Shown in pieces: positions 37,521-46,955 of a DNA stretch of 64,000 nucleotides. The position numbers and the translations under genes were made by a program. Each line of letters begins with the position of its first letter. The first letter of the stretch is position 1. Under the pieces are notes generated by a model that saw only the letters and a program-made list of their open reading frames with translations, was not told where the DNA came from and searched no databases. Source of the DNA: Nitrospira sp. (GTDB lineage: Bacteria; Nitrospirota; Nitrospiria; Nitrospirales; Nitrospiraceae); contig JARFXQ010000016.1 of the NCBI GenBank assembly GCA_029194725.1, positions 1 to 64,000 of the forward strand, given 5' to 3'.

Positions 37521-37814
37521 TTAACGCTCCTCTATAATTTTAGGTACCACAAACCCCTCCGCTTCACGCTCTGGCGCATTCGCTAAGGCCATCTCCGAAG
37601 GGAGCGACGGACGCACAAGGTCCTCGCGAAACACATTCACCTGCCCCATGACGGTGGCGATCGGCTCGATTCCCGCAGTGTCGTACTGGTTCAACGTATC
37701 GACATGCGCGAGAATTTGGGTCAACTGTTTGGCGAAGGTCTCCTTTTCAGCCGCGCTCACCGCCAATCTCGCCAGCTGCGCTACTTTCTCTACATCCTGT
37801 TGAGTGATTTCCAT
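37521..37814 (-). CDS. gatC: Asp-tRNA(Asn)/Glu-tRNA(Gln) amidotransferase subunit C
   Basis: This 97-residue GatC wraps between GatA and GatB and stabilises the complex. Typical features are VEKVAQLARLAVSAAEKE at the start, LTQILAHVDTLNQYDT in the middle, and the LREDxV-type segment seen here as VFREDLVRPSLPSE. PKIIEE closes the protein. It lies 71 bases upstream of panD. Confidence 0.93.
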   Translation of the reverse strand: MEITQQDVEKVAQLARLAVSAAEKETFAKQLTQILAHVDTLNQYDTAGIEPIATVMGQVNVFREDLVRPSLPSEMALANAPEREAEGFVVPKIIEER

Positions 37815-37842
37815 CTGTTGCTCTGTTCCTCTTCTGCTTCAC

Positions 37843-39672
37843 CTATTCCACAGTCACGCTCTTTGCCAGATTCCTCGGCTGATCGACATCCGCCCCTCGC
37901 AACACTGCAATATGATACGCGAGAAGTTGAAGCGGGATAGTAAACAAAATCGGCGAGATCAAGGAATGGGTGTCAGGAATGGTAAACACCGCATCCGCGA
38001 TCTTGCCGAGCTCCCGCTCTCCTTCTGCGACGAAGGCGATCACCGGCGCGCGGCGCGCTTTCACTTCCATGAGATTGCTGACCGTCTTGTCGTAGAGTCG
38101 ATCACGAGGCGCCAGAACCACGACCGGCATATCTTTGTCGATCAGCGCGATCGGGCCATGCTTCATCTCGCCCGCCGCATAGCCTTCGGCATGGATGTAG
38201 GAAATTTCCTTGAGCTTCAGCGACCCCTCCAGCGCGATCGGGTAGTTGATGCCGCGCCCCAAAAACAGAAAATTCCGCTTTTTGTAATACCGCTTGGCGA
38301 TTGCTACAATTTCGGCTTCTCGCTGGAGCACACGTTTGACCAACACCGGCAACTTCACCAACCGATCGAGCCAGGCTTTCCCGTCCGCTACCTTCATCAC
38401 ATTACGAACTCGCGCAAAATGCAAGGCCAAGAGATACAGCGCAGTGAGTTGCGCGGTAAATGCCTTGGTAGAAGCAACTCCGATTTCCGGTCCGCAGTGC
38501 GTATACAGTACTCCATCCGACTCACGAGCCAAGGTACTGCCGACGACGTTGACGATCGAGACAACACGCGCACCTTTTTGCTTCGCCTCTCTGGCAGCTG
38601 CCAGCGTATCGGCCGTCTCACCAGATTGAGAAATCGTAATGAATAGGTCGCTTTTCCCGACGAGCGGGTCGCGATACCGAAATTCGCTCCCGATATCCAC
38701 CTGAACCGGAGTACGGACCATTTCTTCGAACAGATACTTTCCGACTTGGCCCGCGTGCCAGGATGTGCCGCAGGCGACAATCCAGATGCGCTCAACCGCT
38801 GCGAATTCCTTCGGCGTCAAGCCGATATCAGGAAGATCCGCCTCCCCAGTTTCATAAGAATACCGTCCACGCATGGTATCAAGAATGGTCTGCGGCTGTT
38901 CGTGAATCTCTTTCAGCATGAAGTGGGGATAGCCGCTTTTCTCCGCTGCCGAAGCATCCCACGTAATCGTCGACGACTTGCGCGAGACGGCATGGCCATC
39001 GGCGTCGGTGAGGTCCACTCGGTGCTGTGTGACCACCGCCACGTCCCCTTCTTCGAGATAGGTCACCTCCCGCGTATGCGCAAGCATCGCCATGACATCG
39101 GAAGCGACGTAAGAGGCGTCCTTCGTCCGGCCGACGACCAGCGGGCAGCCGGACCGGGCGGCAATCAACGTTCCGGGTTCGCGCTCAGAAATCACTGCCA
39201 GCGCATAACTGCCCCGCACGTCTTTCGTCGCAAGCCGCACCGCATCAGCCAGCTTGTTTTCTTGCTGCAAATACTTATCGATCAAATGGGCGACAACTTC
39301 CGTATCAGTTTCCGACGCGAATTTGTACCCGTCTTTTTGCAACTGCTGCTTCAGCTCCTGATAGTTCTCGATAATCCCGTTGTGCACCAACACACATCCT
39401 TTCGACCGATGCGGATGGGCATTCTGTTCCGAGGGCTTTCCATGGGTCGCCCACCGAGTATGGCCGATTCCGACTGCTCCTTTGATCTCGTTGGTTTTGA
39501 GCGAATTTTGAAGATTGACCAGCTTGCCCACACTCCGTCTGACGGCAATCTTTTCTCCTTGCATGATGGCTACTCCCGAAGAATCGTACCCACGATACTC
39601 CAGCTTCGCCAGTCCCCCGATGAGAATTGGAACTGCATCTTGATTGCCGACGTATCCGATAATTCCACACAT
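37843..39672 (-). CDS. glmS: Glutamine-fructose-6-phosphate aminotransferase
   Basis: This 609-residue enzyme makes glucosamine 6-phosphate for peptidoglycan and lipopolysaccharide. The N-terminal glutaminase domain starts MCGIIGYVG with nucleophile Cys2, and has GHTRWATHG and HNGIIENYQEL. Two SIS domains follow (TISQSGETADTLAAA near 350 and FLFLGRGINYPIALEG near 460). The C terminus PRNLAKSVTVE is the conserved tail at the active site. No glmS ribozyme was recognised upstream; only 54 bases separate it from glmU. The glmU-glmS pairing is common. Confidence 0.96.
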   Translation of the reverse strand: MCGIIGYVGNQDAVPILIGGLAKLEYRGYDSSGVAIMQGEKIAVRRSVGKLVNLQNSLKTNEIKGAVGIGHTRWATHGKPSEQNAHPHRSKGCVLVHNGIIENYQELKQQLQKDGYKFASETDTEVVAHLIDKYLQQENKLADAVRLATKDVRGSYALAVISEREPGTLIAARSGCPLVVGRTKDASYVASDVMAMLAHTREVTYLEEGDVAVVTQHRVDLTDADGHAVSRKSSTITWDASAAEKSGYPHFMLKEIHEQPQTILDTMRGRYSYETGEADLPDIGLTPKEFAAVERIWIVACGTSWHAGQVGKYLFEEMVRTPVQVDIGSEFRYRDPLVGKSDLFITISQSGETADTLAAAREAKQKGARVVSIVNVVGSTLARESDGVLYTHCGPEIGVASTKAFTAQLTALYLLALHFARVRNVMKVADGKAWLDRLVKLPVLVKRVLQREAEIVAIAKRYYKKRNFLFLGRGINYPIALEGSLKLKEISYIHAEGYAAGEMKHGPIALIDKDMPVVVLAPRDRLYDKTVSNLMEVKARRAPVIAFVAEGERELGKIADAVFTIPDTHSLISPILFTIPLQLLAYHIAVLRGADVDQPRNLAKSVTVE

Positions 39673-39726
39673 AACGGTTGCTCCGGGTCTAACGAGACTG
39701 ATCGGGAAACAATTCTCCCGTCGCCA

Positions 39727-41325
39727 TCAGCGTTTCAAAGGCTTCACGCGCCCGTTCTTCATGTTGCTCGAAGTCCTTTTGGCGTTTCGGTCTCCCTGCT
39801 TGTCGGAAGCTTTCGTTGAATTTTCGCTCGGGGGACCGGCGGTCAGCAACATCCGACGTTTAGCTGCCCACCCGACTCGATTCACTTGCTGAACACGGGC
39901 GATCGCCAATGAATCGGCGGGCACGTTCTGCGTCACGGTCGTTCCTGCGGCCACCACCGATCCCTCTCCAATCGTGACCGGCGCAATCAGCTGGGTATCG
40001 CTGCCGAGAAACACATTCTTGCCGATCACAGTTCGATGCTTACGCGCTCCATCATAATTGCAGGTGATGGTACCGGCGCCGATGTTGACGCCTTCTGCGA
40101 TCACGGCATCACCCAAATAACTGAGGTGATTGGCCTTGGAGCCTTCGCCCAATTCGGTTTTCTTCATTTCGACAAAATTTCCGACTTTTGCTTTTCTTCT
40201 GACCACCACACCTGGACGAAGATGCACGAACGGTCCTAAATGTGCGTCATCATCCACTTCCGACTCTGAGAGCACACAAGAGTCCAGGATCTCGACGTGA
40301 TTGCCGATCACACAATCGGTGACGCGGACCCCGGAACGGATCGTCGTCCCTTCACCGACCGTTGTCTTGCCTTCGAGAGTCACGTGCGGGTAGAGCACCG
40401 TGTCTCTTCCGATGGTGACTCCGGCATCAATCCACACGGAGCCAGGATCTCGCATCGTGACTCCTGCCTCAAGCCAGCGATCGCGAATCTGTTGACGGAC
40501 GACCCGTTCCGCAACCGACAGCTGTTGCCTGGTATTGACTCCCAGCCCCTCTTCGGGATCTTGAAGGGTTACAGCCGCAACCGACCGCCCCTGTGCGACT
40601 GCCATTCGAACAATATCAGTCAAGTAGTATTCATGTTGTGCGTTGCGCGGCTCCAGCTTATCGAGCGCATCAAAGAGAAATTCTCCGGACACGACATAGG
40701 TCCCTGCGTTGATTTCCCGCGTGGCCCGTTCTACCGGGGTGGCATCACGATCTTCGACGATTTTTATCACGTGGGATGGAGTTGTTTCACCCTGGTCATC
40801 GCCGTCGGACTGTCGGCGGATGACTCGGCCATAGCCGCTGGGATCATCGAGCACCGTCGTGAGAATCGTCACGGTCGCGGCCTGCCTTTGATGGACTCTC
40901 AAAAGTTCGCGCGCCGTCTCCTCTTTCAGCAACGGAGTGTCACCGTTCAAGATAAGATAATTCGTCGGACTCGGCTCGTCGCCATGACAAAACACGGGGC
41001 GGCTTTGCATCACGGCATGGCCGGTCCCAAGTTGTTCGGCTTGCTCGACGATGCGCACGAACTGTGATCCCGGCCTGCCCGAGATACCCGATTCAATCAC
41101 TTGCCGAACCCTGTCGGATTGATGTCCGACCACAACCGCAATGCAATGGCCCGCCAGTTGCAACGCCACATCAACGGCGTAGAGAACCATGGGATGCCCT
41201 GCGACATGGTGCAGCACCTTTACTTGGCTGGAGTTCATCCGTTTGCCCAACCCGGCCGCCATGACGATTACTCCCAAGCCGGGAATATGCGAGACCGTCC
41301 TGTGCTGCTCTACCGATTGTTTCAT
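39727..41325 (-). CDS. glmU: Bifunctional GlmU (uridyltransferase/acetyltransferase)
   Basis: This 532-residue GlmU makes UDP-N-acetylglucosamine from glucosamine 1-phosphate. The N-terminal nucleotidyltransferase domain has VIVMAAGLGKRMNS near residue 20 and LNGDTPLLK. The C-terminal left-handed beta helix contains hexapeptide repeats, KVGNFVEMKKTELGEGSKANHLSYLGDA and GAGTITCNYDGARKHRT, with the catalytic His-type segment present. It is longer than usual (about 456) by a short N-terminal leader and a C-terminal tail of some 45 Lys-, Ser- and Asn-rich residues. Confidence 0.94.
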   Translation of the reverse strand: MKQSVEQHRTVSHIPGLGVIVMAAGLGKRMNSSQVKVLHHVAGHPMVLYAVDVALQLAGHCIAVVVGHQSDRVRQVIESGISGRPGSQFVRIVEQAEQLGTGHAVMQSRPVFCHGDEPSPTNYLILNGDTPLLKEETARELLRVHQRQAATVTILTTVLDDPSGYGRVIRRQSDGDDQGETTPSHVIKIVEDRDATPVERATREINAGTYVVSGEFLFDALDKLEPRNAQHEYYLTDIVRMAVAQGRSVAAVTLQDPEEGLGVNTRQQLSVAERVVRQQIRDRWLEAGVTMRDPGSVWIDAGVTIGRDTVLYPHVTLEGKTTVGEGTTIRSGVRVTDCVIGNHVEILDSCVLSESEVDDDAHLGPFVHLRPGVVVRRKAKVGNFVEMKKTELGEGSKANHLSYLGDAVIAEGVNIGAGTITCNYDGARKHRTVIGKNVFLGSDTQLIAPVTIGEGSVVAAGTTVTQNVPADSLAIARVQQVNRVGWAAKRRMLLTAGPPSENSTKASDKQGDRNAKRTSSNMKNGRVKPLKR

Positions 41326-41373
41326 CGAGGGCTCCGGATATGAGAGGATCGCAATCGACTCTAGGACACGTAT

Positions 41374-42045
41374 TTATCCGATCGGCACGCCGGCATCCGG
41401 TTGTTTGACTTGACTCCATTTCGAGTCGCCGCTCAGGGCCGAAGCTATCGTTCCGGAGGGTGTATAGAGACCGCCTGACACGATCAGCTTCATCGCTTCT
41501 TCAATACTGATATCAACAGATGTCACTTCCCCTTCCGGCACCAATAGAAAATAACCCGACGTCGGATTGGGCGAGGTGGGCACATAGACGTGAACCAGCG
41601 CCTCCTGGCCCAATGCCGTTGTCTGGCCTTTCGTCATGCCGGTCACGAACGCAAAACAATAATGGCCGTTCTTCGGGAATTGGATCAAGACGACACGCCG
41701 ATACGACCCCCGCTCCGAAAAGGACAGAATATCCATCATGGATTTCAGCGTGGAATAAATCCCTCGTACAAGGGGCAGTCGGTTAAGCCAATCCTCCCAG
41801 TGCCCCACAATCTGGCGGCCGATGAAATTCGCAGCGAACAACCCGACCAAAAAAATGAGCAGCACCAGAGTGAGGATCCCTAGGCCGGGAATATAATGAT
41901 CAGGCACCAACTCTGCGACGACGTCGCCTAAGATGCCGTCTACCGCAACGAACAGGGTCTTCAGCACGAGAATAGTGCCCCAGATAGGGGTGACAAGAAG
42001 CAGTCCTGTTAGAAAATACCGTCTTAGCGCGGTCTTGAGCATCAA
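41374..42045 (-). CDS. DUF502 membrane protein
   Basis: This 223-residue protein has two N-terminal membrane helices (FLTGLLLVTPIWGTILVLKTL and LGILTLVLLIFLVGLFAANFIG). The DUF502 core follows: NRLPLVRGIYSTLKSMMDIL, VLIQFPKNGHYCFAFVTGMTKG, HVYVPTSPNPTSGYFLLVPEGEV. The family is widespread, sits in the inner membrane, and has no settled function. It is the first gene of the long minus-strand run and is divergent from tmk across about 200 bases. Confidence 0.88.
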   Translation of the reverse strand: MMLKTALRRYFLTGLLLVTPIWGTILVLKTLFVAVDGILGDVVAELVPDHYIPGLGILTLVLLIFLVGLFAANFIGRQIVGHWEDWLNRLPLVRGIYSTLKSMMDILSFSERGSYRRVVLIQFPKNGHYCFAFVTGMTKGQTTALGQEALVHVYVPTSPNPTSGYFLLVPEGEVTSVDISIEEAMKLIVSGGLYTPSGTIASALSGDSKWSQVKQPDAGVPIG

Positions 42046-42243
42046 TCACCACCACCCAGCCACAGGCAGAGTACTCAGCTGTTCATCTTACAGAGTTCCA
42101 GACAAACCTCGCAAGCGTTTTATTGTAAATTTCAATGGGTTATGTGCTCAGATGGAGCCAAATTTCAGAAAGGTACCGCTCTTGCTATTCACCGCGACCT
42201 GACATAGGATCGCTCCCGATCACGGCTGAAATGAAAATCGCCA

Positions 42244-42918
42244 ATGGGTAGAACATCTAGAAAACCGACTGGCATGTTCATCACGCTGGAAGGCGGTGAA
42301 GGAAGCGGAAAAACAACACAAGCTCGAAGACTTTGTGAGCGGCTGAGCGAGCAAGGCCTGGACGTGCTGCATACCAGAGAGCCGGGTGGGACGCTTCTCG
42401 CTGAACGTCTGCGGAGTCTCCTGCTCGACCATGCGGTGGAATCGATCGCTCCGGAGACGGAAGCCTACCTTATTTTCGCGGCAAGACGCCAACATGTGGA
42501 TCACGTCATCAAACCCTCACTTGCACGCGGGATGACGATCGTCTGTGATCGATTCTCAGACTCGACGATGGCCTATCAGGGGTATGGGCGGGGATTGGAT
42601 CTCCGTCTGTTGCGCGCGATGAATGATTGGGCGACCGGAAAACTTACTCCCCAACTCACGTTGCTCTTCGACGTCCCAGTCGCTCTCGGACTCAGGCGAC
42701 GCCGTGGCGGCGCCGCTACCCAAAACCGGCTCGATCGAGAAACCGAACGATTTCACCTGAAAGTCCGTTCGGGATTTCACACGTTGGCACGACGAGAACC
42801 TCGACGCATCAAGGTGCTCGATTCCTCACGACCTCTCGAATCGGTGGCACAAACCGTAGAAGAACTGGTCATGAACTGGCTCAAGGCCTATCCCGCCAGT
42901 ACATCGAGACACCGATAG
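42244..42918 (+). CDS. tmk: Thymidylate kinase
   Basis: This 224-residue kinase phosphorylates dTMP to dTDP. The P-loop is EGGEGSGKTTQ, followed by TREPGGT and the DRFSDSTMAYQGYGRG substrate segment. The LID region (RRRGGAATQNRLDRE) has arginines. The ATG at 42274 (MFITLEGG) is an alternative start, since no good ribosome site favours either. Four bases after the stop, holB begins, a frequent gene pair. Confidence 0.95.
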   Translation: MGRTSRKPTGMFITLEGGEGSGKTTQARRLCERLSEQGLDVLHTREPGGTLLAERLRSLLLDHAVESIAPETEAYLIFAARRQHVDHVIKPSLARGMTIVCDRFSDSTMAYQGYGRGLDLRLLRAMNDWATGKLTPQLTLLFDVPVALGLRRRRGGAATQNRLDRETERFHLKVRSGFHTLARREPRRIKVLDSSRPLESVAQTVEELVMNWLKAYPASTSRHR

Positions 42919-42921
42919 CCC

Positions 42922-43950
42922 ATGCCTTTCGTCGATATCACAGGCCACCAGCAACCTATCTCCCTCCTTCGGGCGACCTTGCACAATGGACGCTTCGCCC
43001 ATGCGTATCTATTCTATGGTGAACCAAGGGTGGGAAAGTTGATGACCGCCGTGAGGCTGGCTCAGGCCCTCAACTGCGAGCAGACCGATCAGACGGAGGC
43101 TCGGGACAGCTGTGGGCATTGCCGATCCTGCCTGCAGATAGGGGCGCGGACGCACCCGGATTACTTCGTCATCGAGCCAGACCCAAAAGCCACAACGCCG
43201 CAAATCAAGATCGAACAAGTGCGGGAGATCGAACAACAGTTCGTCTATCGACCACTCGTCGGGGAACGGAAGATTTGCTTGATTGACGACGCGGACCGAC
43301 TGACGATCGGGGCAGCCAATGCACTCCTCAAGACCTTGGAGGAGCCCCCTGGTCATAGTCTCTTCATCCTGATCACCAGCCGGCTCCATGCGCTCCCGAT
43401 CACCATTCGATCCCGTTGCCAAGCCCTCCGTTTCACCACGCCTGCCCGCACGCAAGTTGAGGCGGCGTTGATACTGAAGCGTGAGGTTCCTCCTGCCGAC
43501 GCCCGTTTCCTGGCGGTCTTCGCCGACGGCCGTATCGGAGAAGCGCTCACGGCGAATCTGGCAGAAGTTCGCGCAAGACAGCAAGAATGCCTGACTTTGG
43601 TAAATCCGGAAACCTTGAAATCGAGCGCAACCATTCTCTCTGCAGCAGAAAGTTTGGCCAAAACAGACCGTGGAGAAGAAACGCTCACCTGGCTTGCGCG
43701 ATGGATCCGTGATCTTGTCATCGTCATAGTGGGCGGAGAGCAGGATCAGATCCTTCACCTCGACCAACTCGCCGACTTACGACGATACGCCCAACGAGCG
43801 GACGTCGATACTCTCCTGACCCTATTAAATGACATCGAGCGGACCGAACAGCAAGCTACGCGGCACTTGAACGTGCAGATGACGCTGGAAACGACGTTCC
43901 TTCGCCTGCGCGAGGCACTCGGGCTCTTCCCAGCCCGAGCTCCCGCCTAG
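42922..43950 (+). CDS. holB: DNA polymerase III delta-prime subunit
   Basis: This 342-residue clamp-loader subunit opens with ITGHQQPISLLRATLHNGRFAHAYLF. A zinc module with Cys spacing (CEQTDQTEARDSCGHCRSC) follows. The ATP site is degenerate, YGEPRVGKLMTA instead of GxxGxGKT, as expected for delta-prime proteins that do not hydrolyse ATP. ICLIDDADRLTIGAANALLKTLEEPP and SRCQALRF (the SRC motif) complete the AAA+ core. It is coupled to tmk upstream. Confidence 0.92.
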   Translation: MPFVDITGHQQPISLLRATLHNGRFAHAYLFYGEPRVGKLMTAVRLAQALNCEQTDQTEARDSCGHCRSCLQIGARTHPDYFVIEPDPKATTPQIKIEQVREIEQQFVYRPLVGERKICLIDDADRLTIGAANALLKTLEEPPGHSLFILITSRLHALPITIRSRCQALRFTTPARTQVEAALILKREVPPADARFLAVFADGRIGEALTANLAEVRARQQECLTLVNPETLKSSATILSAAESLAKTDRGEETLTWLARWIRDLVIVIVGGEQDQILHLDQLADLRRYAQRADVDTLLTLLNDIERTEQQATRHLNVQMTLETTFLRLREALGLFPARAPA

Positions 43951-43985
43951 CAATAACCGCTGCCAACTGATATCTTGCCTTTGTT

Positions 43986-45956
43986 ATGTCTGGAGCTGGC
44001 ACCTTTTACATCACCACCCCGATTTATTACGTCAACGATGTCCCTCATATCGGTCATGCCTACACTACCGTAGCGGCCGACGTGCTGGCCCGCTATTGGC
44101 GCCTGCGCGGATGCGAGGTCTTTTTTCTCACCGGCCTCGACGAACATGGTCAGAAAGTGCAACAGGCTGCCGCCAAAGCCGGCATCGATCCTCAAGTCCA
44201 TTGCGACAAACTCGCGCCGCAATTCGAGACGCTCTGGAAAAAGTTGAGCATCTCCAACAACGCCTTCATCAGGACGACGGATCCCGAGCACACATCCATC
44301 GTCCAACAATACCTGAATAAGCTCCATGACAAGGGTCTGATTTACAAGGATTCGTATACCGGATGGTATTGCACCTTCGATGAACGGTTTTGGACCGAGA
44401 AGGACATAGAGTCCGGACTCTGTCCAGACTGTAAGCGGCCTGTCGAGAAAATCAGCGAACACAACTACTTCTTCAAGATGGGGCAGTATCAGGATCGCTT
44501 GATCGAGCACATCAAGACCCAGCCGAATTTTATTCGCCCAGAGTCGCGGCGCAACGAAGTCCTCGGCTTCTTACAAACCCAAAAACTTGGAGACCTTTCG
44601 ATCTCTCGCCCGAAGTCCAGACTTTCCTGGGGCATCGAACTACCATTTGATAGCAACTATGTGACCTACGTCTGGTTCGATGCCTTGGTCAATTACAGGT
44701 CCGCTTTGGAGTATCTTCCTCGCGAGAAACCGATTGGCAATCGATTCTGGCCGGCCAGTGTCCACCTTGTCGGGAAAGACATTTTGACGACACATGCTGT
44801 CTATTGGTCCACAATGCTCATGGCATTGAACCTTCCATTGCCCGAAACCATCTTCGCTCACGGTTGGTGGACCGTCGACGGCGAGAAGATGTCGAAGAGC
44901 CGCGGCAACGTCGTCGATCCTTACAAGATGGCCGACGAATTCGGCGCGGACGCGTTTCGGTATTTCCTCCTGCGCGAAGTGCCGTTCGGGCAGGATGGAG
45001 ACTTTTCTCACGCTGCCATGATCACCCGTGTCAACAGCGACCTTGCCAATGGCCTGGGCAATCTGCTCAGTCGCACACTGACTCTGATCGAACGAACTCA
45101 AACAGGACAGATACCGGTTCCAGGGACAATCGGACCGGCAGAGCGAGAGATTGAACAAGCTACGGGGTCTCTCCTGAATGACCTTTTACCACGTCATCTG
45201 GAGCAGCTGGAGTTCAACCGAGCCCTCGAAGCAACCTGGCAAGTCGTTCAACTTGCCAATCAATATGTCGACAAGACCGCCCCTTGGAATCTAGCAAAAC
45301 ACCAAGATGAGGCAGAACGACTGAGGACCGTCCTCTACACCATGGCCGAGACGCTCCGCTGCCTCAGCCTTGCCACGTATCCCGTCATACCGAACAGCGC
45401 GCAGTCGATTTGCAACCAGCTTGGCATTGCAACCGAATTCACAAGTCCGCTACTGACCAGCAAGATCGAATGGGGTGGCCTGAAGCCCGGCACCATCATC
45501 CATAAAGGACCGTCGCTTTTCCCACGCATCGAATCAAAACCAGGAGCAAGCCTAGTGACCGAATCATCTGTTCCCTCTCAATCAACCGCAGCAGCACCCA
45601 TCGCCACGGCCGCTCCGACACCTCCAACTCCACCCCCAATCACCATCGACGAATTCATGAAGATACAGCTCAAGACGGCGAAGGTGCTCTCCGCCGAGCG
45701 GGTTCCGAAATCGGAGAAGTTGATCAAGCTCCAAGTGTCCCTTGGTACTGAACAGCGCCAGATCGTGGCCGGCATCGGCAAGAAGTACGAGCCGGACGCG
45801 CTGATCGGCAAGACCATCGTAATCGTGGCTAATCTGAAACCGGCCAAACTCATGGGCATTGAATCGCAGGGCATGGTGCTTGCCGCTGGGGATGCCGATG
45901 TACAGGGGCTGATCACCATTCAGGAAGAAGTCGATCCCGGCACCAAGGTGAAATGA
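43986..45956 (+). CDS. metG: Methionyl-tRNA synthetase
   Basis: This 656-residue class I aminoacyl-tRNA synthetase has a HIGH motif as VPHIGHAYTT near residue 21. A single CxxC zinc-knuckle pair is in GLCPDCKRPVEK. DGEKMSKSRGNVVDP serves as KMSKS near 300. An anticodon-binding helical domain follows. After a Pro- and Ala-rich linker, a C-terminal tRNA-binding OB domain starts at about 555 (MKIQLKTAKVLSAERVP, IVIVANLKPAKLMGIESQGM). Full length. The stop overlaps the next start. Confidence 0.96.
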   Translation: MSGAGTFYITTPIYYVNDVPHIGHAYTTVAADVLARYWRLRGCEVFFLTGLDEHGQKVQQAAAKAGIDPQVHCDKLAPQFETLWKKLSISNNAFIRTTDPEHTSIVQQYLNKLHDKGLIYKDSYTGWYCTFDERFWTEKDIESGLCPDCKRPVEKISEHNYFFKMGQYQDRLIEHIKTQPNFIRPESRRNEVLGFLQTQKLGDLSISRPKSRLSWGIELPFDSNYVTYVWFDALVNYRSALEYLPREKPIGNRFWPASVHLVGKDILTTHAVYWSTMLMALNLPLPETIFAHGWWTVDGEKMSKSRGNVVDPYKMADEFGADAFRYFLLREVPFGQDGDFSHAAMITRVNSDLANGLGNLLSRTLTLIERTQTGQIPVPGTIGPAEREIEQATGSLLNDLLPRHLEQLEFNRALEATWQVVQLANQYVDKTAPWNLAKHQDEAERLRTVLYTMAETLRCLSLATYPVIPNSAQSICNQLGIATEFTSPLLTSKIEWGGLKPGTIIHKGPSLFPRIESKPGASLVTESSVPSQSTAAAPIATAAPTPPTPPPITIDEFMKIQLKTAKVLSAERVPKSEKLIKLQVSLGTEQRQIVAGIGKKYEPDALIGKTIVIVANLKPAKLMGIESQGMVLAAGDADVQGLITIQEEVDPGTKVK

Positions 45957-46807
45957 CACGATCGTTCCTCGTCCCGCTTAGACTGATTCTCCCCCTCATC
46001 CTGCTCCCCTGCTTCACATCATCGGCAAAAGGTCAGACACTTCCTGCGCTACCCCTCAACGGGCCTCAACCGACCACGGTCCTCGTGCGGGTCGTCGCGC
46101 ATGGGGCGATGGTGTTGGGCCGCGAAGTCGGTGGAGCGCGCGTGACGATTACCGATGTCGCAAGCGGCCATATTCTGGCAACCGGCCTGCAGCAGGGCGA
46201 GTCAGGAGATCAGAATCAAATCATGCGTACCCCCCACATGATGGAAGAGCCGATCTACAGTTCTCGTCCTTCCGCTGCCTTCACCACCACGTTGGAGCTG
46301 CAGAAACCGACGTTGGTGGAAATCTCCGCAGAAGGACCTCTCGCCTATCCTGCCGCATTACAGAGGACCAGCAAAACCTTGCTGTTGATCCCAGGACAAG
46401 ACCTGACGAATGACGGCATTGTCCTGCATCTCTCCGGCTACCTCGTTCAGATCGAGCGTCCCAAGCCACGTGAGGCATTGATCGCGAAAGACGACGTGAA
46501 ACTCCGAGCCTCAATCCGAACCCTGTCGGGCTCATTAGTCCGCCCTCATGGAGATTGGGACTCTCGGAAGATCCGTATTTATGGAGAAGTGCTGATCGGA
46601 GACCGAATCATCGAGCGGCTACAAATGTTTTACGATGAAGGAAGCCGCACCTTTGAAGCGCCGTTCTTTGTGCCGCCGTGGAAGGACGTTCCCGACGGGA
46701 TCAAGCTTCGAGTGATCGCGACGGACCTGTCGACAGGCAATTCAGGAATGGATCAAGCAAACTATCCGGTGTTAAGCGAGCGTCTCCCAACCAAGTCTGT
46801 TCGGTAG
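45953..46807 (+). CDS. Exported protein of unknown function
   Basis: This 284-residue protein has a clear signal peptide (LVPLRLILPLILLPCFTSSAKGQ). The mature part looks beta-rich, with a segment resembling a small carboxypeptidase-regulatory or macroglobulin-type strand set (VGGARVTITDVASGHILATGL, TLVEISAEGPLAYPA). A second all-beta part follows (KIRIYGEVLIGDRIIERLQM). No catalytic motif is seen and the family is not recognised. Its ATG overlaps the metG stop, so it is translationally coupled to it. It is probably periplasmic or surface exposed. Confidence 0.75.
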   Translation: MTRSFLVPLRLILPLILLPCFTSSAKGQTLPALPLNGPQPTTVLVRVVAHGAMVLGREVGGARVTITDVASGHILATGLQQGESGDQNQIMRTPHMMEEPIYSSRPSAAFTTTLELQKPTLVEISAEGPLAYPAALQRTSKTLLLIPGQDLTNDGIVLHLSGYLVQIERPKPREALIAKDDVKLRASIRTLSGSLVRPHGDWDSRKIRIYGEVLIGDRIIERLQMFYDEGSRTFEAPFFVPPWKDVPDGIKLRVIATDLSTGNSGMDQANYPVLSERLPTKSVR

Positions 46808-46880
46808 CCGGCTACACCTTCCGAAATGGGTCTACTCAGCGTAGTGGAGAAGAAGGGCGTGTTCAACGGCTTGTACTGCT

Positions 46881-46909
46881 CATGAAGCTCAGCCGGACCT
46901 GAGCTCATG
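46881..46909. terminator. Bidirectional hairpin between convergent genes
   Basis: CATGAaGCTCAG (46881-46892) pairs with CTGAGCTCATG (46899-46909) around CCGGAC with one bulged A, giving eleven base pairs. It lies between the 3' ends of the exported-protein gene and smc. No T run is present on either side, so it may stop transcription inefficiently or act as an RNA end stabiliser. Confidence 0.5.
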
Positions 46910-46955
46910 ATCCCACAATTCCGACTCGGCATCGAATTCTGATGGCGGACTATTC

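Noticed and set aside
39600..39800. glmS ribozyme upstream of glmS
   Set aside because: Only 54 bases separate glmU and glmS, too short for the ribozyme core, and no matching motif was seen.
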